A stretch of 64,000 bases of DNA from G963674835 sp963674835. GTDB taxonomy: Bacteria; Planctomycetota; Planctomycetia; Pirellulales; Thermoguttaceae. Below are positions 43,921 through 53,527 of this stretch, in pieces (positions within the stretch are counted from its first letter, which is position 1; each line of letters begins with the position of its first letter). The notes beneath the pieces were generated by a model. That model was given only the letters and a program-made list of their open reading frames with translations, had not been told where the DNA came from and made no database searches. A program made the position numbers and the translations under genes. Where the stretch lies: positions 1,364,001-1,428,000 of the forward strand of contig CAXXKC010000002.1 in the NCBI GenBank assembly GCA_963674835.2. Reading direction: 5' to 3'.

Positions 43921-44994
43921 TTATCGGACACTAGGCCACCGCCACACTACTCGCGTTTCGCCGGCTCCTCCCCGTGCGCTGAGCATTCCCCAGATGTGCA
44001 AATGACAACAAAAACGAATGAAATCGTCGCTGCGCTGCAGATAGCTTTGCCAGCCACCGAAGCGCGCATCGTCCCGGAAGAAGTAGTAACTCGCCAAAGC
44101 TTCCGTAAACTCTGTGTCGTTCCCGTTGTAGGCCTCGGTGTAACGCATCACGGCCGCATCGCAGGGCCAGCAGGGCGCCGGTTGGGAACTGGGTGGCGGT
44201 GGAATGAACCCGCGCGGATCGGGCCAATCGGCTGGCATTCCAGGTGGGCTTGGCGCGACTGGGCCGGCTGTGCCCGTCGTAGGGACAGCGCCGTCCTGTG
44301 CGGCGTTTGCCGAAAGATTAGACGGTGCGGAAGAATCGGTCGGCGCGGCCTCCGAAGTGTGCGATGCTGGCACGATGGCAGGGCCTGCCGAAGGCGTTGA
44401 TTCGCCGCCGGCCTGTCTGGCTCTGGCGGACGAGATCTGGGACCAGATGTCGGAGCATTTGGGCGTTTGGGTGGCCAGTTGGGCTTTTGCCAGCGCGAAC
44501 TCGGCCTCGTAAACCAAGGGCGCGGGGATGTCCTTTTCCTCGGGAGTTCCCCAGGGCAGTCCATAACCAGGCGGGATGGGATGGAAACCTGGGTTCGCCG
44601 CGTACCATTCCACCTGCATCGCGCAGCGCGGCGGGTAGTAGGGGCTGAAGTCGGTCACGGCGCCGATGACGACCGCGTCGACACCGAGCATTTTGGCCAG
44701 TCGACGGGCATCTTGGGGGCTGCTGAGCACGAGTTGGTGCTCTTGCATAGTGCGTTCGGCGACGCCCACGGGTACGACCTCGAATCCGGGCACGAGTTGC
44801 AGCTCGTTGAAGTACGCCAGCGCAAACTGGCGGCCGTCGAGCGTCTTCTCGGTGCTCAGATTGAAGAAGGGGACGATCGCAACTTTAGAGAGTTGGGGGA
44901 ACGGATTATGAAGCGTCGGCTGATGCGCAATCTCCGGCAAAAACATGCATCCGCTGCACGCCAGAGTCATCAGAAGAAACGCGAAACGTAACAT
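43921..44994 (-). CDS. Probable outer-membrane lipoprotein, CsgG/GNA1162-like N-terminus
   Basis: A 357-residue protein with a lipoprotein-type signal (LACSGC). Residues ~30-140 (KVAIVPFFNLSTEK, ALAYFNELQLVPGFEVVP, AKMLGVDAVVIGAVTDF) resemble the CsgG/GNA1162-type nucleotide-binding-like fold found in outer-membrane lipoproteins. A proline/serine/alanine-rich linker (~195-265) separates it from a C-terminal helical segment rich in aromatic residues (MRYTEAYNGNDTEF...FRFCCHLHIWG). The role is unknown; secretion-channel or assembly functions are known for CsgG relatives but are inference here. Confidence 0.65.
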   Translation of the reverse strand: MLRFAFLLMTLACSGCMFLPEIAHQPTLHNPFPQLSKVAIVPFFNLSTEKTLDGRQFALAYFNELQLVPGFEVVPVGVAERTMQEHQLVLSSPQDARRLAKMLGVDAVVIGAVTDFSPYYPPRCAMQVEWYAANPGFHPIPPGYGLPWGTPEEKDIPAPLVYEAEFALAKAQLATQTPKCSDIWSQISSARARQAGGESTPSAGPAIVPASHTSEAAPTDSSAPSNLSANAAQDGAVPTTGTAGPVAPSPPGMPADWPDPRGFIPPPPSSQPAPCWPCDAAVMRYTEAYNGNDTEFTEALASYYFFRDDARFGGWQSYLQRSDDFIRFCCHLHIWGMLSARGGAGETRVVWRWPSVR

Positions 44995-45208
44995 AGGGCC
45001 AACGCACTACTTGCAGAGAGTAGCCCCCCTGATGTTGTGGACAACGCGGCCATGGAGAGACCGCCGGCAGAGTCGACAAAACCGCTGCCGACTGCGTTAT
45101 CGTCAAAGTCAACCTATCTTCTCCATATAAAATCCGAATTCGCCGACCGCCGCATTGGCAGGAGGACGGTCGCACCCTTGTACGGCACTGGGAACGTGCG
45201 ACAATTAG

Positions 45209-45300
45209 AGCGCATTCGGCGTATGGGTAGCGACTGTTTCGCTTTTTGAAACCGCAGAAACACGCCGCCACCAGCGCTACAGTCAAGTGCGACACGCACC
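45209..45300 (+). repeat. Interspersed hairpin repeat, copy 3
   Basis: Same element as at 31-121, direct orientation. It opens AGCGCATTCGGCGTA; the stem is GTAGCG (45227-45232) and CGCTAC (45275-45280), and its last 24 bases match copy 1. It lies in the 373-base region between the lipoprotein and ispG (44995-45367), which otherwise shows no gene. Confidence 0.75.
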
Positions 45301-45367
45301 AGGGGAGTCTTCTTGCGGGCGGGTGTGGCTGCCGCCGGCGTTTATTCACCCAGGGGGTCTGCGAACA

Positions 45368-46516
45368 TTGGTCCCTCCACGTAACCCAACCCGAGAGGTG
45401 CGAATCGGATCGATCTGCATTGGCGCAGGGCATCCGATCGTCGTGCAGAGTATGTGCGCGACCAAGACGGTGGATATCGCCGGGACGGTCGGGCAGGTCA
45501 GTGCGTTGGCGCGGGCGGGAGCGGGGATCGTTCGCATCGCGGTCGACACGCGCCGCGACGCGGAGGCGCTGGCATCGATCCGGGCAGAGACGGATGCGAA
45601 TCTGTCGGTAGATCTGCAAGAGAACTATCGGTTGATCCGAGACGTCGCACCGGTGGTCGACAAGGTGCGCTACAACCCGGGGCATTTGTATCACCACGAG
45701 CCGGAGCGGCCGTGGGAGGACAAGGTTCGCTTTCTGGTCGATGTGGCGGCGGAAAATGACTGCGCGTTGCGCGTGGGCGTGAATTGCGGTTCGGTCGATC
45801 CGGCCAAACGGGAGATGTTCGAGGCGGGCGACTCGGCCGGGCCGATGCTGGCCAGCGCCTGGGAACACTGCCAGTTGCTGGACCGACTGGGGTTCACGCG
45901 GTACTGCGTCTCGCTGAAAGACTCCGACCCGATGACGGTGGTGGACGTGAATCGCCGGTTTGCCGCGGAGCGTCCGGACGTACCATTGCACCTGGGCGTG
46001 ACCGAGGCCGGAATGCCGCCTGAGGGGATCCTGAAGACGCGAATGGCTTTGGATCGACTGCTGCGCGAGGGAATCGGCGACACAATCCGCGTTTCGCTGA
46101 CGGTTCCCAATGCGCAGAAGCACGAGGAGGTCGAGGCGGGGAAGCAGATCCTGGCCGATCTGGCCGCAGGCACGGCGCCCGGCGCGGTGGAACTGGGGGC
46201 CGGACGGTTGAACATTGTCAGTTGCCCCAGTTGCTCGCGGGTGGAGAACGAGGCGTTTGTGGAGTTGGCCCTTCAGGTGCGCGAGATGACGCGCGATGCG
46301 GTGAATGAGCCGATCACGATCGCCGTAATGGGCTGCCGTGTGAACGGGCCGGGGGAAACCGACGACGCGGACCTGGGGCTGTGGTGCGGCCCGAATTTCG
46401 TCAATCTCAAGCGGGCGGGCGAGAGCCTGGGGACCTTCGGATACGACGAGGTTCTGCACAGGCTGCGGCATGAACTGGACGAACTGATCGCCGCCCGACG
46501 CGATCGCCGACCGTAG
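45368..46516 (+). CDS. ispG: 4-hydroxy-3-methylbut-2-enyl diphosphate synthase
   Basis: [4Fe-4S] enzyme of the MEP pathway, acting before IspH; cytoplasmic. Counting from the TTG at 45368 gives 382 residues. The cluster ligands are Cys286, Cys289 (SCPSCS) and Cys323, with Glu330 in CRVNGPGE as the fourth ligand; the barrel part has IVVQSM and GVTEAG motifs. TTG 45368 gives the usual ~12 residues before the first strand (VRIGSI) and has AGGGGG 10 bases upstream; a GTG at 45287 would begin inside the repeat element and is unlikely. Confidence 0.93.
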   Translation: MVPPRNPTREVRIGSICIGAGHPIVVQSMCATKTVDIAGTVGQVSALARAGAGIVRIAVDTRRDAEALASIRAETDANLSVDLQENYRLIRDVAPVVDKVRYNPGHLYHHEPERPWEDKVRFLVDVAAENDCALRVGVNCGSVDPAKREMFEAGDSAGPMLASAWEHCQLLDRLGFTRYCVSLKDSDPMTVVDVNRRFAAERPDVPLHLGVTEAGMPPEGILKTRMALDRLLREGIGDTIRVSLTVPNAQKHEEVEAGKQILADLAAGTAPGAVELGAGRLNIVSCPSCSRVENEAFVELALQVREMTRDAVNEPITIAVMGCRVNGPGETDDADLGLWCGPNFVNLKRAGESLGTFGYDEVLHRLRHELDELIAARRDRRP

Positions 46517-46716
46517 TGGCCGTGGCTCGCAAGTTGTCCCGCTGCCTCCCTGAGCGGCGCGCGACAGGCCGGGTTTGGGCTTCTTCGGGCCGTGGAAATC
46601 TGCTAGTATCCCACGTTCGGGTTGCGAGCTAGGGCTTGGTCGGCCCGTTTGCGGAGGACGGCGATGGAAGGACTTGGCGACTGCGACGAAGCGGCCGCCG
46701 TTGTTGCGAGGCGGCT

Positions 46717-47547
46717 ATGACGGGCGACCGGCGCTTGCGATGGATCGGGGCGGTGGTCGTGCTCTGTGCGTGTGCGGCAGGGTGCACGGCGGTGGCGACG
46801 AAGCAATCGACGCTGCCGGTGGCCTACACGCTGGTTCGGGACCAGCTGCTGATCCATAGCGACTTTTCGTTGCCGGCCCATCATCGGTTGCTCGACGAGG
46901 TTTGTGCGCGACGGGGCGACATAGCGCAACTGCTGGGTTTGCCCGCGTCGGATGAGCCGATCCACGTGTACCTGTTCGAGACGGCCGACCGGTTCAACAC
47001 ATTCGTGCGTTTGCACCATCCGGAGTTTCCGCATCGGCGGGCATTCTTCCTCGAGACCGACACGCGATTACAGGTCTACGCGCAGTGGGGCGATCACGTC
47101 GCCGAGGATCTGCGACACGAGGTTTGCCACGGCTACCTGCATGCGGCCGTTCCGCGGCTGCCGCTTTGGCTGGACGAAGGGTTGGCCGAGTTCTTCGAGG
47201 TTCCGCGGGGGCATCGGGGGCTGAACGAGAGCCAACTGGGGAACCTCATCAAGCGGCTCCAGGCCGGAAGGTGGACACCGAACATGTCCCGGCTCGAGGC
47301 GCTGGATCCCACCAGTGACCTGAGTGGCGACGACTACGCCGAGTCGTGGGGTTGGGTGCATTTCCTACTCGAATCGGACCCTGCGTACCGGGAGATCGTG
47401 TGCCGGTATCTATACGACTTGCGCCACAACGAGGTCGTCGAGCCGCTGCCCAGTCGCTTGGCGAGGCAGATTCCCGATGCGCAGGAGCAATTGGTGGCTC
47501 ACCTGCGCGGGTTGGCCGAGGCGACGAGTCGGACATCGCGCAGGTGA
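46717..47547 (+). CDS. Lipoprotein metallopeptidase (DUF1570-like, HExxH)
   Basis: A 276-residue exported protein with lipoprotein signal AAGC (Cys23). The catalytic zinc motif is HEVCH (His134, Glu135, His138), followed by WLDEGLAEFFE with Glu154 as the likely third ligand, the gluzincin layout used by the DUF1570/peptidase MA-like group common in Planctomycetes. Substrates are unknown; periplasmic protein turnover or cell-wall work is possible. The start at 46717 is chosen because the signal begins there and GAGGCGG precedes it. Confidence 0.78.
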   Translation: MTGDRRLRWIGAVVVLCACAAGCTAVATKQSTLPVAYTLVRDQLLIHSDFSLPAHHRLLDEVCARRGDIAQLLGLPASDEPIHVYLFETADRFNTFVRLHHPEFPHRRAFFLETDTRLQVYAQWGDHVAEDLRHEVCHGYLHAAVPRLPLWLDEGLAEFFEVPRGHRGLNESQLGNLIKRLQAGRWTPNMSRLEALDPTSDLSGDDYAESWGWVHFLLESDPAYREIVCRYLYDLRHNEVVEPLPSRLARQIPDAQEQLVAHLRGLAEATSRTSRR

Positions 47548-47723
47548 ACTCGGCGAGAAGTCTCCCCTTTTTCGCGGCGAAATGGGACCCCTGGCTCTCC
47601 CTGCGTCTGGGGTACGCCGGACTTGCATGCGACGTAGGTGTCGACCTTGTTGTGGCGAGACGGCGTCGGTGGCGGCGGGACCGTTCGGCGCGGCACGCAC
47701 TAGTGCGGTCCACGGTCGATACC

Positions 47724-47729
47724 TATAAT
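47724..47729 (+). promoter_or_regulatory. Consensus -10 element
   Basis: TATAAT, 45 bases before the GNAT gene. No matching -35 is seen at 16-18 bases; a 10-base palindrome GCACTAGTGC lies at 47697-47706 where the -35 would fall and might be an activator site. Confidence 0.4.
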
Positions 47730-47773
47730 CTCGTGAACCATCCGATATCCGTCTTGGGCTCAACCCGGTCCTG

Positions 47774-48739
47774 ATGCTGCGCTTTCGCTCGTTTCGTAAT
47801 ACTGATCCACCGGCGGTAACCGCGATCTGGCGGAGCCGCAGCGCCCAGCCCGGCCTGTATCAGCCGGTCTCGGTCGACCTATTGGAGCAGTTTGTTTTCG
47901 GAAAGCTGTACTTCGACTACGCGGGGTTGATCCTGGCCCTGGACGACGATCGGCCCGTGGCGTTCGCCCACGCGGCTTTTGGCCCCAACGAGGCGCGCGA
48001 CGGGATTTGCGTAGAGCAAGGCGTGACGTGCATCGTTTTGGCGAGCCCCGACTACGCGCAGCCGGAGGTGGCGACTGGCCTGCTGGAGCGTTGCGAGGAC
48101 TACCTGTGCCGGCGCGGGGCGCAAGTCCTGTTCGGCGGCGGGTTGGCGCCGCTGAATCCGTTCTATATGGGCCTCTATGGCGGAAGCGAGCTGCCGGGTG
48201 TGCTGGACAGCGACCGCCTGGCGGCCGAACTGTATCCGGCGCGGGGCTACGAGCCGACGACGCGAACCGTGCTGCTGGAACGGAATCTGGGCGACTATCG
48301 GCCGAGCATCGATCGGCGGCAGCGGGAATATCGGCGCCGGTTGATCGTGGAGGTGCGGATGGATCCGCCGACGCAGAATTGGTGGGAGGCGTGCGTCCTG
48401 GGCGATTTCGACATGACGCGCTTTGACCTGGTTGCGCGGGGGAGTGCGATTCCGCTGGCGACGGCGACCGTCCGCGCGATGCAGCCTGTCCCGGGCGATT
48501 CGGTGCGAAAGGCCGGATTCGTCGATTTCTCGGTCGATCCGGCCCATCGGCGCGAGGGTTTGGGGGCGTTTCTGCTGAGCGAAACGCTGCGGTCGCTGGC
48601 GAGCCTGGGAGTAACGATCGTCGAGGCCCAGGTCGCGCTGGACAGTCACTCGGTGCTGAACCTCCTCCACCGATTTCAGTTTGAGGAATTCGGCGGCGGC
48701 ACGGTGTATCGCAAGGAAGTGGGTGCCGCGGGCGGTTGA
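47774..48739 (+). CDS. Tandem GNAT-type acetyltransferase
   Basis: A 321-residue cytoplasmic protein with two N-acetyltransferase-like halves. The first half ends with a degenerate acceptor loop (CIVLASPDYAQPEVATGLLER). The second (from ~185) has a clean acetyl-CoA loop, DFSVDPAHRREGLGAFLLSETLRSLASLG, in which RREGLG matches the Q/RxxGxG/A motif. The arrangement resembles two-domain GNATs such as mycothiol synthase (MshD). The substrate is unknown. Confidence 0.78.
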   Translation: MLRFRSFRNTDPPAVTAIWRSRSAQPGLYQPVSVDLLEQFVFGKLYFDYAGLILALDDDRPVAFAHAAFGPNEARDGICVEQGVTCIVLASPDYAQPEVATGLLERCEDYLCRRGAQVLFGGGLAPLNPFYMGLYGGSELPGVLDSDRLAAELYPARGYEPTTRTVLLERNLGDYRPSIDRRQREYRRRLIVEVRMDPPTQNWWEACVLGDFDMTRFDLVARGSAIPLATATVRAMQPVPGDSVRKAGFVDFSVDPAHRREGLGAFLLSETLRSLASLGVTIVEAQVALDSHSVLNLLHRFQFEEFGGGTVYRKEVGAAGG

Positions 48740-48748
48740 GCGAGGCAC

Positions 48749-49675
48749 TCAGGCGGCCTGCTTGGCCTTGCCGCGGCGGCGACGGCGAGGGTCTTTCCAG
48801 CGGCGGTGGATCCACCAGTACTGGTCCGGCCATGGGGCGATGAACTCTTCGATCCGCGACGTGTACCACTGCGTGAGCTCGGGAATGCTGCGCATGGCGA
48901 AATCGGGCGTGCCTGGATCGGTCATTGCCGTGCATGCCATCTCAAACCGCATGGGACGGTCCAGACGCCTCGCATAAACGGATGCGACCAGAGCGTTATT
49001 GTCCAGCGCGAGCAGGGCAATCGCCTTGTGGGCCGAGGCTGGCCGGCCGAAAAACTCCACCCACGAGCCTTTGCGGCCGGCATACTGATCGGCCAACATC
49101 GAGAGGACGCCCCCTCGGCTCATCACGTCGAGGATCTGCTCGTATCCGCCGTTCTTGGGGATGATGTACTGTCCGGTGGCACCGCGGAATCGGCGGATGA
49201 AGCGATCGAGGTAGGGGTTGTCCAGCGTCCTTGCGATGGTGTACGTGGGAAAGCCGAGGATGCCGAGCATGTAGCCGCCGACTTCGAAATTGCCGAAGTG
49301 GGCCGTCACGATCAGCAGGGGGCGTCCGGCGAGGAGCTGCTTCACCAGCGGCTTGACGTTGTTGAGCTCGATGAACTGGCGCCAATTGGTTTCGTGGATT
49401 TTGCGCGGCGCGTGGGCGACTTCGATGATGAGCAGGAAGAGGTGCGTCCACATGCGGCGAACAAGGTGTCGCCGTTGAGAGTCTGACAGGGAGGGGAGAG
49501 CGTGGCGGAGGTTTTCGTCGACCACCTTGCCGCGAACGCGCAGGACGTCGGCGAAAAGCCAAGCCAATCCGCCGGCCAATCGTTGTCCGGTCTCGAGACG
49601 CATGGCCTGCACCAGACTGATCAGCACGCGGACAACAACGTATACCAGGTAATCGATCACGCGTTGCCGAGACAC
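48749..49675 (-). CDS. LpxL/HtrB-like lysophospholipid acyltransferase
   Basis: A 308-residue membrane-associated acyltransferase that likely adds the secondary acyl chains of lipid A. The catalytic HX4E motif is in VTAHFGNFEVGGY; a hydrophobic N-terminus (YLVYVVVRVLISLVQ) anchors it. Other family features are LADQYAGRKGSWVEFFGRPASAHKA and the basic C-terminus. A GTG at 49675 with GGAGGGG upstream is preferred; an ATG at 49693 (6 codons earlier) is an alternative. Its neighbour on the other strand is an LptF/LptG permease, another envelope-lipid gene. Confidence 0.86.
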   Translation of the reverse strand: MSRQRVIDYLVYVVVRVLISLVQAMRLETGQRLAGGLAWLFADVLRVRGKVVDENLRHALPSLSDSQRRHLVRRMWTHLFLLIIEVAHAPRKIHETNWRQFIELNNVKPLVKQLLAGRPLLIVTAHFGNFEVGGYMLGILGFPTYTIARTLDNPYLDRFIRRFRGATGQYIIPKNGGYEQILDVMSRGGVLSMLADQYAGRKGSWVEFFGRPASAHKAIALLALDNNALVASVYARRLDRPMRFEMACTAMTDPGTPDFAMRSIPELTQWYTSRIEEFIAPWPDQYWWIHRRWKDPRRRRRGKAKQAA

Positions 49676-49848
49676 CGTTTTGATCCCCTCCATGGGACTG
49701 GACGTGCGAGGGCGTATTGTCGCAAGAAGGGTCATGTTGGCCAAGAGCAACTCGGGGGCCCGGCCGCGGGCGTCCATGCTTGCGCCAAATGTTGCCTTGA
49801 CGCGGGATTCCCCGTTTTCCTATGCTGTTTGGCCCACGAGGTATCCCG

Positions 49849-50985
49849 ATGCCGATCATCGATCGCTATCTGCTCCGCCAGTTTCTTCAGACGTTCGCGA
49901 TCTGCTATCTCAGCCTGATGGGGCTGTTCATCGTCTTTCATGCGTTTGCGAACCTGGATGAGTTTGTGAAATGGGGAGAGCGGGCGGACGGTCTGTGGGC
50001 CGTAATGGGGCGGTTCTATCTATACCAATCTGTGGGGTTCTTTGATCGCACCGTGGGCCTGCTGTCGCTGACGGCGGCCATGTTCACGGTCACCTGGATC
50101 CAGCGCCACAACGAGATGACGGCGCTGATGGCGGCGGGAATCTCGCGGATGCGGGTGATCCGTCCGGTCATTATCGCGGTGGCGGTCATCAGCCTGATAG
50201 CGGCGGCGAATCGCGAGTTGGTGATCCCGCGGCTGCGGAGCCAGTTGGCCATCCAGCCGAAGGAGATGGCGGGCGATTCGGGGCGCGATGTGCCGCCACG
50301 GTACGACAATCACACGCGGGTTCTCATTCGGGGCGAGTCGACGTTCGTCGACGAGCAACGGCTGAAGGCCCCCGATTTCCTGCTGCCGGCGTCGCTGGAT
50401 CGATACGGAAAGCACTTGAAGGCCGAGAATGCCTACTATCTGCCGCCGGTTGACGGCCGGCCGGGTGGGTATCTTCTGAGGAAAGTTGAAGAACCGAAGA
50501 ATCTACAGACGCAGCTATCACTTTCGCTGGACGGGCAGCCGGTGCTGATTACACCGCGCGACGCGTCGGGTTGGCTGAAGCCCGACGAGTGCTTCCTGGT
50601 GAGCGACCTGAGCTTCGAGCAGTTGACGGCCGCAGCGACCTGGAGAGACTTTTCGTCGGTGGCCGAGTTGATCCGCGGGCTGCACAATCCCAACCTGCGG
50701 TTCGGAGCCGATGTGCGCGTTGCCGTTCACGCGCGATTCCTGCAGCCGCTGATGGACATGACGCTGTTGTTTCTAGGGCTTCCGCTGGTGCTGACGCGGG
50801 AGAACCGCAACATCTTTCTGTCGATTGGGATGTGTGCCGGGGTCACTTCGGCCTTCGTGCTGGTCATGGTGGCATTTCAGTACGTGGGGAGGGAGTCGTA
50901 CATCAGCCCCGCGTTGGCGGCGTGGGCTCCGGCAATGATCTTCGTTCCGCTGGCAGTGGCAATGGCGGGTGAGATGTGGGAGTAG
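49849..50985 (+). CDS. LptF/LptG-family lipopolysaccharide export permease
   Basis: A 378-residue inner-membrane subunit of the Lpt ABC exporter. The N-terminus MPIIDRYLLRQFLQTF is the usual start of LptF/LptG, followed by transmembrane segments (IVFHAF, LLSLTAAMFTVTW) with MTALMAAGISRMRVIRP, a periplasmic jellyroll region (~130-290) and three C-terminal helices (MDMTLLFLGLPLVLTREN...). A GAGGT site upstream fixes the start at 49849. Whether it is LptF or LptG cannot be settled; no LptB is nearby. Confidence 0.88.
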   Translation: MPIIDRYLLRQFLQTFAICYLSLMGLFIVFHAFANLDEFVKWGERADGLWAVMGRFYLYQSVGFFDRTVGLLSLTAAMFTVTWIQRHNEMTALMAAGISRMRVIRPVIIAVAVISLIAAANRELVIPRLRSQLAIQPKEMAGDSGRDVPPRYDNHTRVLIRGESTFVDEQRLKAPDFLLPASLDRYGKHLKAENAYYLPPVDGRPGGYLLRKVEEPKNLQTQLSLSLDGQPVLITPRDASGWLKPDECFLVSDLSFEQLTAAATWRDFSSVAELIRGLHNPNLRFGADVRVAVHARFLQPLMDMTLLFLGLPLVLTRENRNIFLSIGMCAGVTSAFVLVMVAFQYVGRESYISPALAAWAPAMIFVPLAVAMAGEMWE

Positions 50986-51003
50986 GCGGCAGTCGGCCTC
51001 GCC

Positions 51004-52251
51004 TCAACGCAGCGAGTTGCCGTCTCGCTTCGTCATCCGCTGTGCCTGATCCTTAAGTCGGGGATCGGAATCCTGGCGGGCCAAGCGCTCGGCCTCGGCA
51101 CGGAGCGTCGGGTCGCTGGTCGTCGCCAACAGAGTGACGGCCGTTCGCCGGACGTCAGGATCCTCGTCGGAGCAGAGTTGGAGGAGCCACGGCACGGCGT
51201 TGACGCTCTGAAGGCTGGGCAGTCGCTCGGCCAGCATGCGGCGAACCTGGGGATCGGGATCGAATAGCTGGCGTGCTAGCTCCAAATGGACGTCGCTGAA
51301 GCCATGCCGCCGGAGTTCGGCCTCGGCGTCTTTGCCGCTGCCCGCGCGCAGTTGTCGCATAAGTCGGACCGTGTCGGATGAGGTGAGGCGATCCGGCGGC
51401 GATGCGGTCGCCGTGGCCAAGTCTGCCGATTTCGAGTTGGAAGAGACTGGCTCCAACCCGTCTGCGCGGTCGGCGGAGTGGTTGCCTGGGTTCGCCGGCG
51501 CATAGGATGCAGCGGTGGGTGCCTGCGAGTGGATGCTCGCGGCCGCGTTGGCCTCTGCGGCCAGACGCGCCGGTTCGGCGGTCTCTTTGGCCGCAGCTTG
51601 GGCGCCAGATCCGGCCGCAAGCTCCAGCGGAAGTCCCCCGCCAGCCAAAGGCGACACAGAGGGCGGTAGTGCGAGGGGCTGCAACGGCCTGGTCGATGCG
51701 GGGAGACCGGCGAGCTTCGGTCGAGCGCCGGTCAGAGCATTTTGATCGGGCCGCGATGCGCGGAGCACGTATTCGCAGGCGCTGACGATCGACTGCTCGG
51801 CGTGGGCGGGTAGCTCACGCAGGATGCGAACGGCCAATTCGGCCGAGTCCTGACGGGCCGTGGTGCCGAAACCGCGGACATGCTGGGCCAACGCCTCGGC
51901 GAGACTGGCGACCTCGGGTTGCGCGTCGGCGGGGGCGAGCGATTTCCAGCAATCGATCTGCTCCATGAGAACGCGCCGGGCCTGGCGGGCGACCTCCGGC
52001 TTGGGCGAGCCCAGGGCGGCAACAAGCGAGGGAATTCCGGGGCGGCCCAGGAAGCTGATCTGACGCAACAGCCGGCCCACGTCTTCGGCCGAGGCGTCGT
52101 CGAGCTGGCTCTGCCAGTGTTGGGCGAGTCGCCGGGTGAGCGGTTCGCGGGCGGTGAAAGCCGCCACCAGCGTTGCACTGGCGAGCAAAGTGAGGAGCCA
52201 GCGTCGGCTGGTTGGGGCGCGTCTTGCTGTGCCTGGCAGATTCATGGCCAT
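51004..52251 (-). CDS. Membrane-anchored HEAT-repeat protein
   Basis: A 415-residue protein with an N-terminal transmembrane or signal anchor (WLLTLLASATLVAAF). HEAT-type helices flank a long Ala/Pro/Ser-rich linker (~180-285): LGRPGIPSLVAALGSPKPEVARQARRVL in the first half and DPDPQVRRMLAERLPSLQSVNAVPWLLQLCSDEDPDVRRTAVTLL in the second. It is probably a periplasmic scaffold; the partner is unknown. The start may be ATG 52251 or ATG 52245. Confidence 0.75.
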   Translation of the reverse strand: MAMNLPGTARRAPTSRRWLLTLLASATLVAAFTAREPLTRRLAQHWQSQLDDASAEDVGRLLRQISFLGRPGIPSLVAALGSPKPEVARQARRVLMEQIDCWKSLAPADAQPEVASLAEALAQHVRGFGTTARQDSAELAVRILRELPAHAEQSIVSACEYVLRASRPDQNALTGARPKLAGLPASTRPLQPLALPPSVSPLAGGGLPLELAAGSGAQAAAKETAEPARLAAEANAAASIHSQAPTAASYAPANPGNHSADRADGLEPVSSNSKSADLATATASPPDRLTSSDTVRLMRQLRAGSGKDAEAELRRHGFSDVHLELARQLFDPDPQVRRMLAERLPSLQSVNAVPWLLQLCSDEDPDVRRTAVTLLATTSDPTLRAEAERLARQDSDPRLKDQAQRMTKRDGNSLR

Positions 52252-52548
52252 TGGTAGTACAGAGTCGGGTTTGGCTCAATCCAACCGTCGCTCGCGGAAT
52301 TCGGGGTATCCGCGGGACGACAGGGGGGCGGCATTGTGGTCGTTTCGCTGGGATACGACAAGATCAGTCGCGACATGAGGGGGATTCCCTCTGTAGGTGG
52401 GATCCGCAGATTTTGACTGACCGATTCGACCCCTACAAGCCGAATAATCAGGAACACCGAAACCGTCGCTCGCCGCTGCGATGCCGAAGCCAATGGCGGC
52501 ACACGAAAACGCGACCGTGGCAGCGTGTTTACGCCTTCAGAGGGGATT

Positions 52549-53490
52549 ATGGCAGCGGTGCGAGCAAGAGCTATGTCGGGCACCCGGGACTTGCCGCGGA
52601 TCGGAGGCCTTCTTTTGCGGCTTCCGATGGCCATCGCCCTGCTTGCGTTGGTGCTTGCCGGTGCGAGGTCCGCACTTGCCCAGTCAGTCAAACAGAGCGA
52701 GGCAGACCCGTTCAAGCCGTCGGTAAGCAAGGCGTCGCGCGAGAGTGCGTTGCGGGCGATTCCGTTTGACAAACTGGACGCAGACTCTCGGAGACGCGTT
52801 CAGTCGGTGGTGGCGGACGTGACGATCTTCCGCCGCATGCCCGTGCGCGTGATCCAGTGCGACCCGGAGCTGTACCAGTTCCTCATGGAACATCCGGACG
52901 TGGTGGTCAACATCTGGCAGGTTCTTCGGTTGAGCCAGATTTCGCTGCACCAGATGGCCCCGAACACGTATCGACTGTCGGATGCGGCCGGCACCGAGGG
53001 CGTGGTTCGGCTGGTCTATACCAGCGACGATACGCACCTGATGTATGCCGAGGGAACTTACAGCGGACCGTTGACCGCCAAGCCGGTCCGCGGGCAGGCG
53101 GTGTTGCTGCTGAAAACGGGCTACGTTCACGAAGCAGACGGGCGTTGCTACATCACCACGCGCCTGGACACGTTCACGCAGGTGGAGCCGGGCGGTGTCG
53201 AGCTGTTGACCAAGGTGTTTCAGCCGTTGCTCGGCAAGATCGCCGACGTGAACTTTCTACAGACGGCCGCGTTTGTCGGCAGCCTGTCGCGGACGGCCGA
53301 GTTGAACAGCTCCGGGGTGCGGCGGCTGGCCTCGCGGTTGACGGAGGTTCAGCCGGAGGTTCGCGATCAGTTCGCCGTTCTGGCCGAACGCGTCGCCCAG
53401 AAGGCCGGCGAACTGCCCGGCCTGGAGGCCGTGGGGCCGGCGGAAGCGGCGGTCGCCAGGCGTCCGCAAGGCACGGTGACGCAGCAGTAA
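52549..53490 (+). CDS. Secreted protein of unknown function
   Basis: A 313-residue exported protein with an N-terminal signal (LLLRLPMAIALLALVLAGARSALAQ). The mature part is mainly mixed alpha/beta with motifs RVQSVVADVTIFRRMP, MEHPDVVVNIWQVLRLSQISLHQ and GYVHEADGRCYITTRLDTFTQV. I do not recognise a family with certainty; its style is that of planctomycete-specific secreted proteins. AGAGGGG directly before the start supports ATG 52549. Confidence 0.65.
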   Translation: MAAVRARAMSGTRDLPRIGGLLLRLPMAIALLALVLAGARSALAQSVKQSEADPFKPSVSKASRESALRAIPFDKLDADSRRRVQSVVADVTIFRRMPVRVIQCDPELYQFLMEHPDVVVNIWQVLRLSQISLHQMAPNTYRLSDAAGTEGVVRLVYTSDDTHLMYAEGTYSGPLTAKPVRGQAVLLLKTGYVHEADGRCYITTRLDTFTQVEPGGVELLTKVFQPLLGKIADVNFLQTAAFVGSLSRTAELNSSGVRRLASRLTEVQPEVRDQFAVLAERVAQKAGELPGLEAVGPAEAAVARRPQGTVTQQ

Positions 53491-53527
53491 ATGCGCGTCG
53501 CGAGGGGGCATTCTTTGGCGGCCTCGG

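Noticed and set aside
45287..45367. GTG start of ispG at 45287
   Set aside because: It lies inside the repeat element and adds residues not seen in IspG; TTG 45368 fits the family start better.
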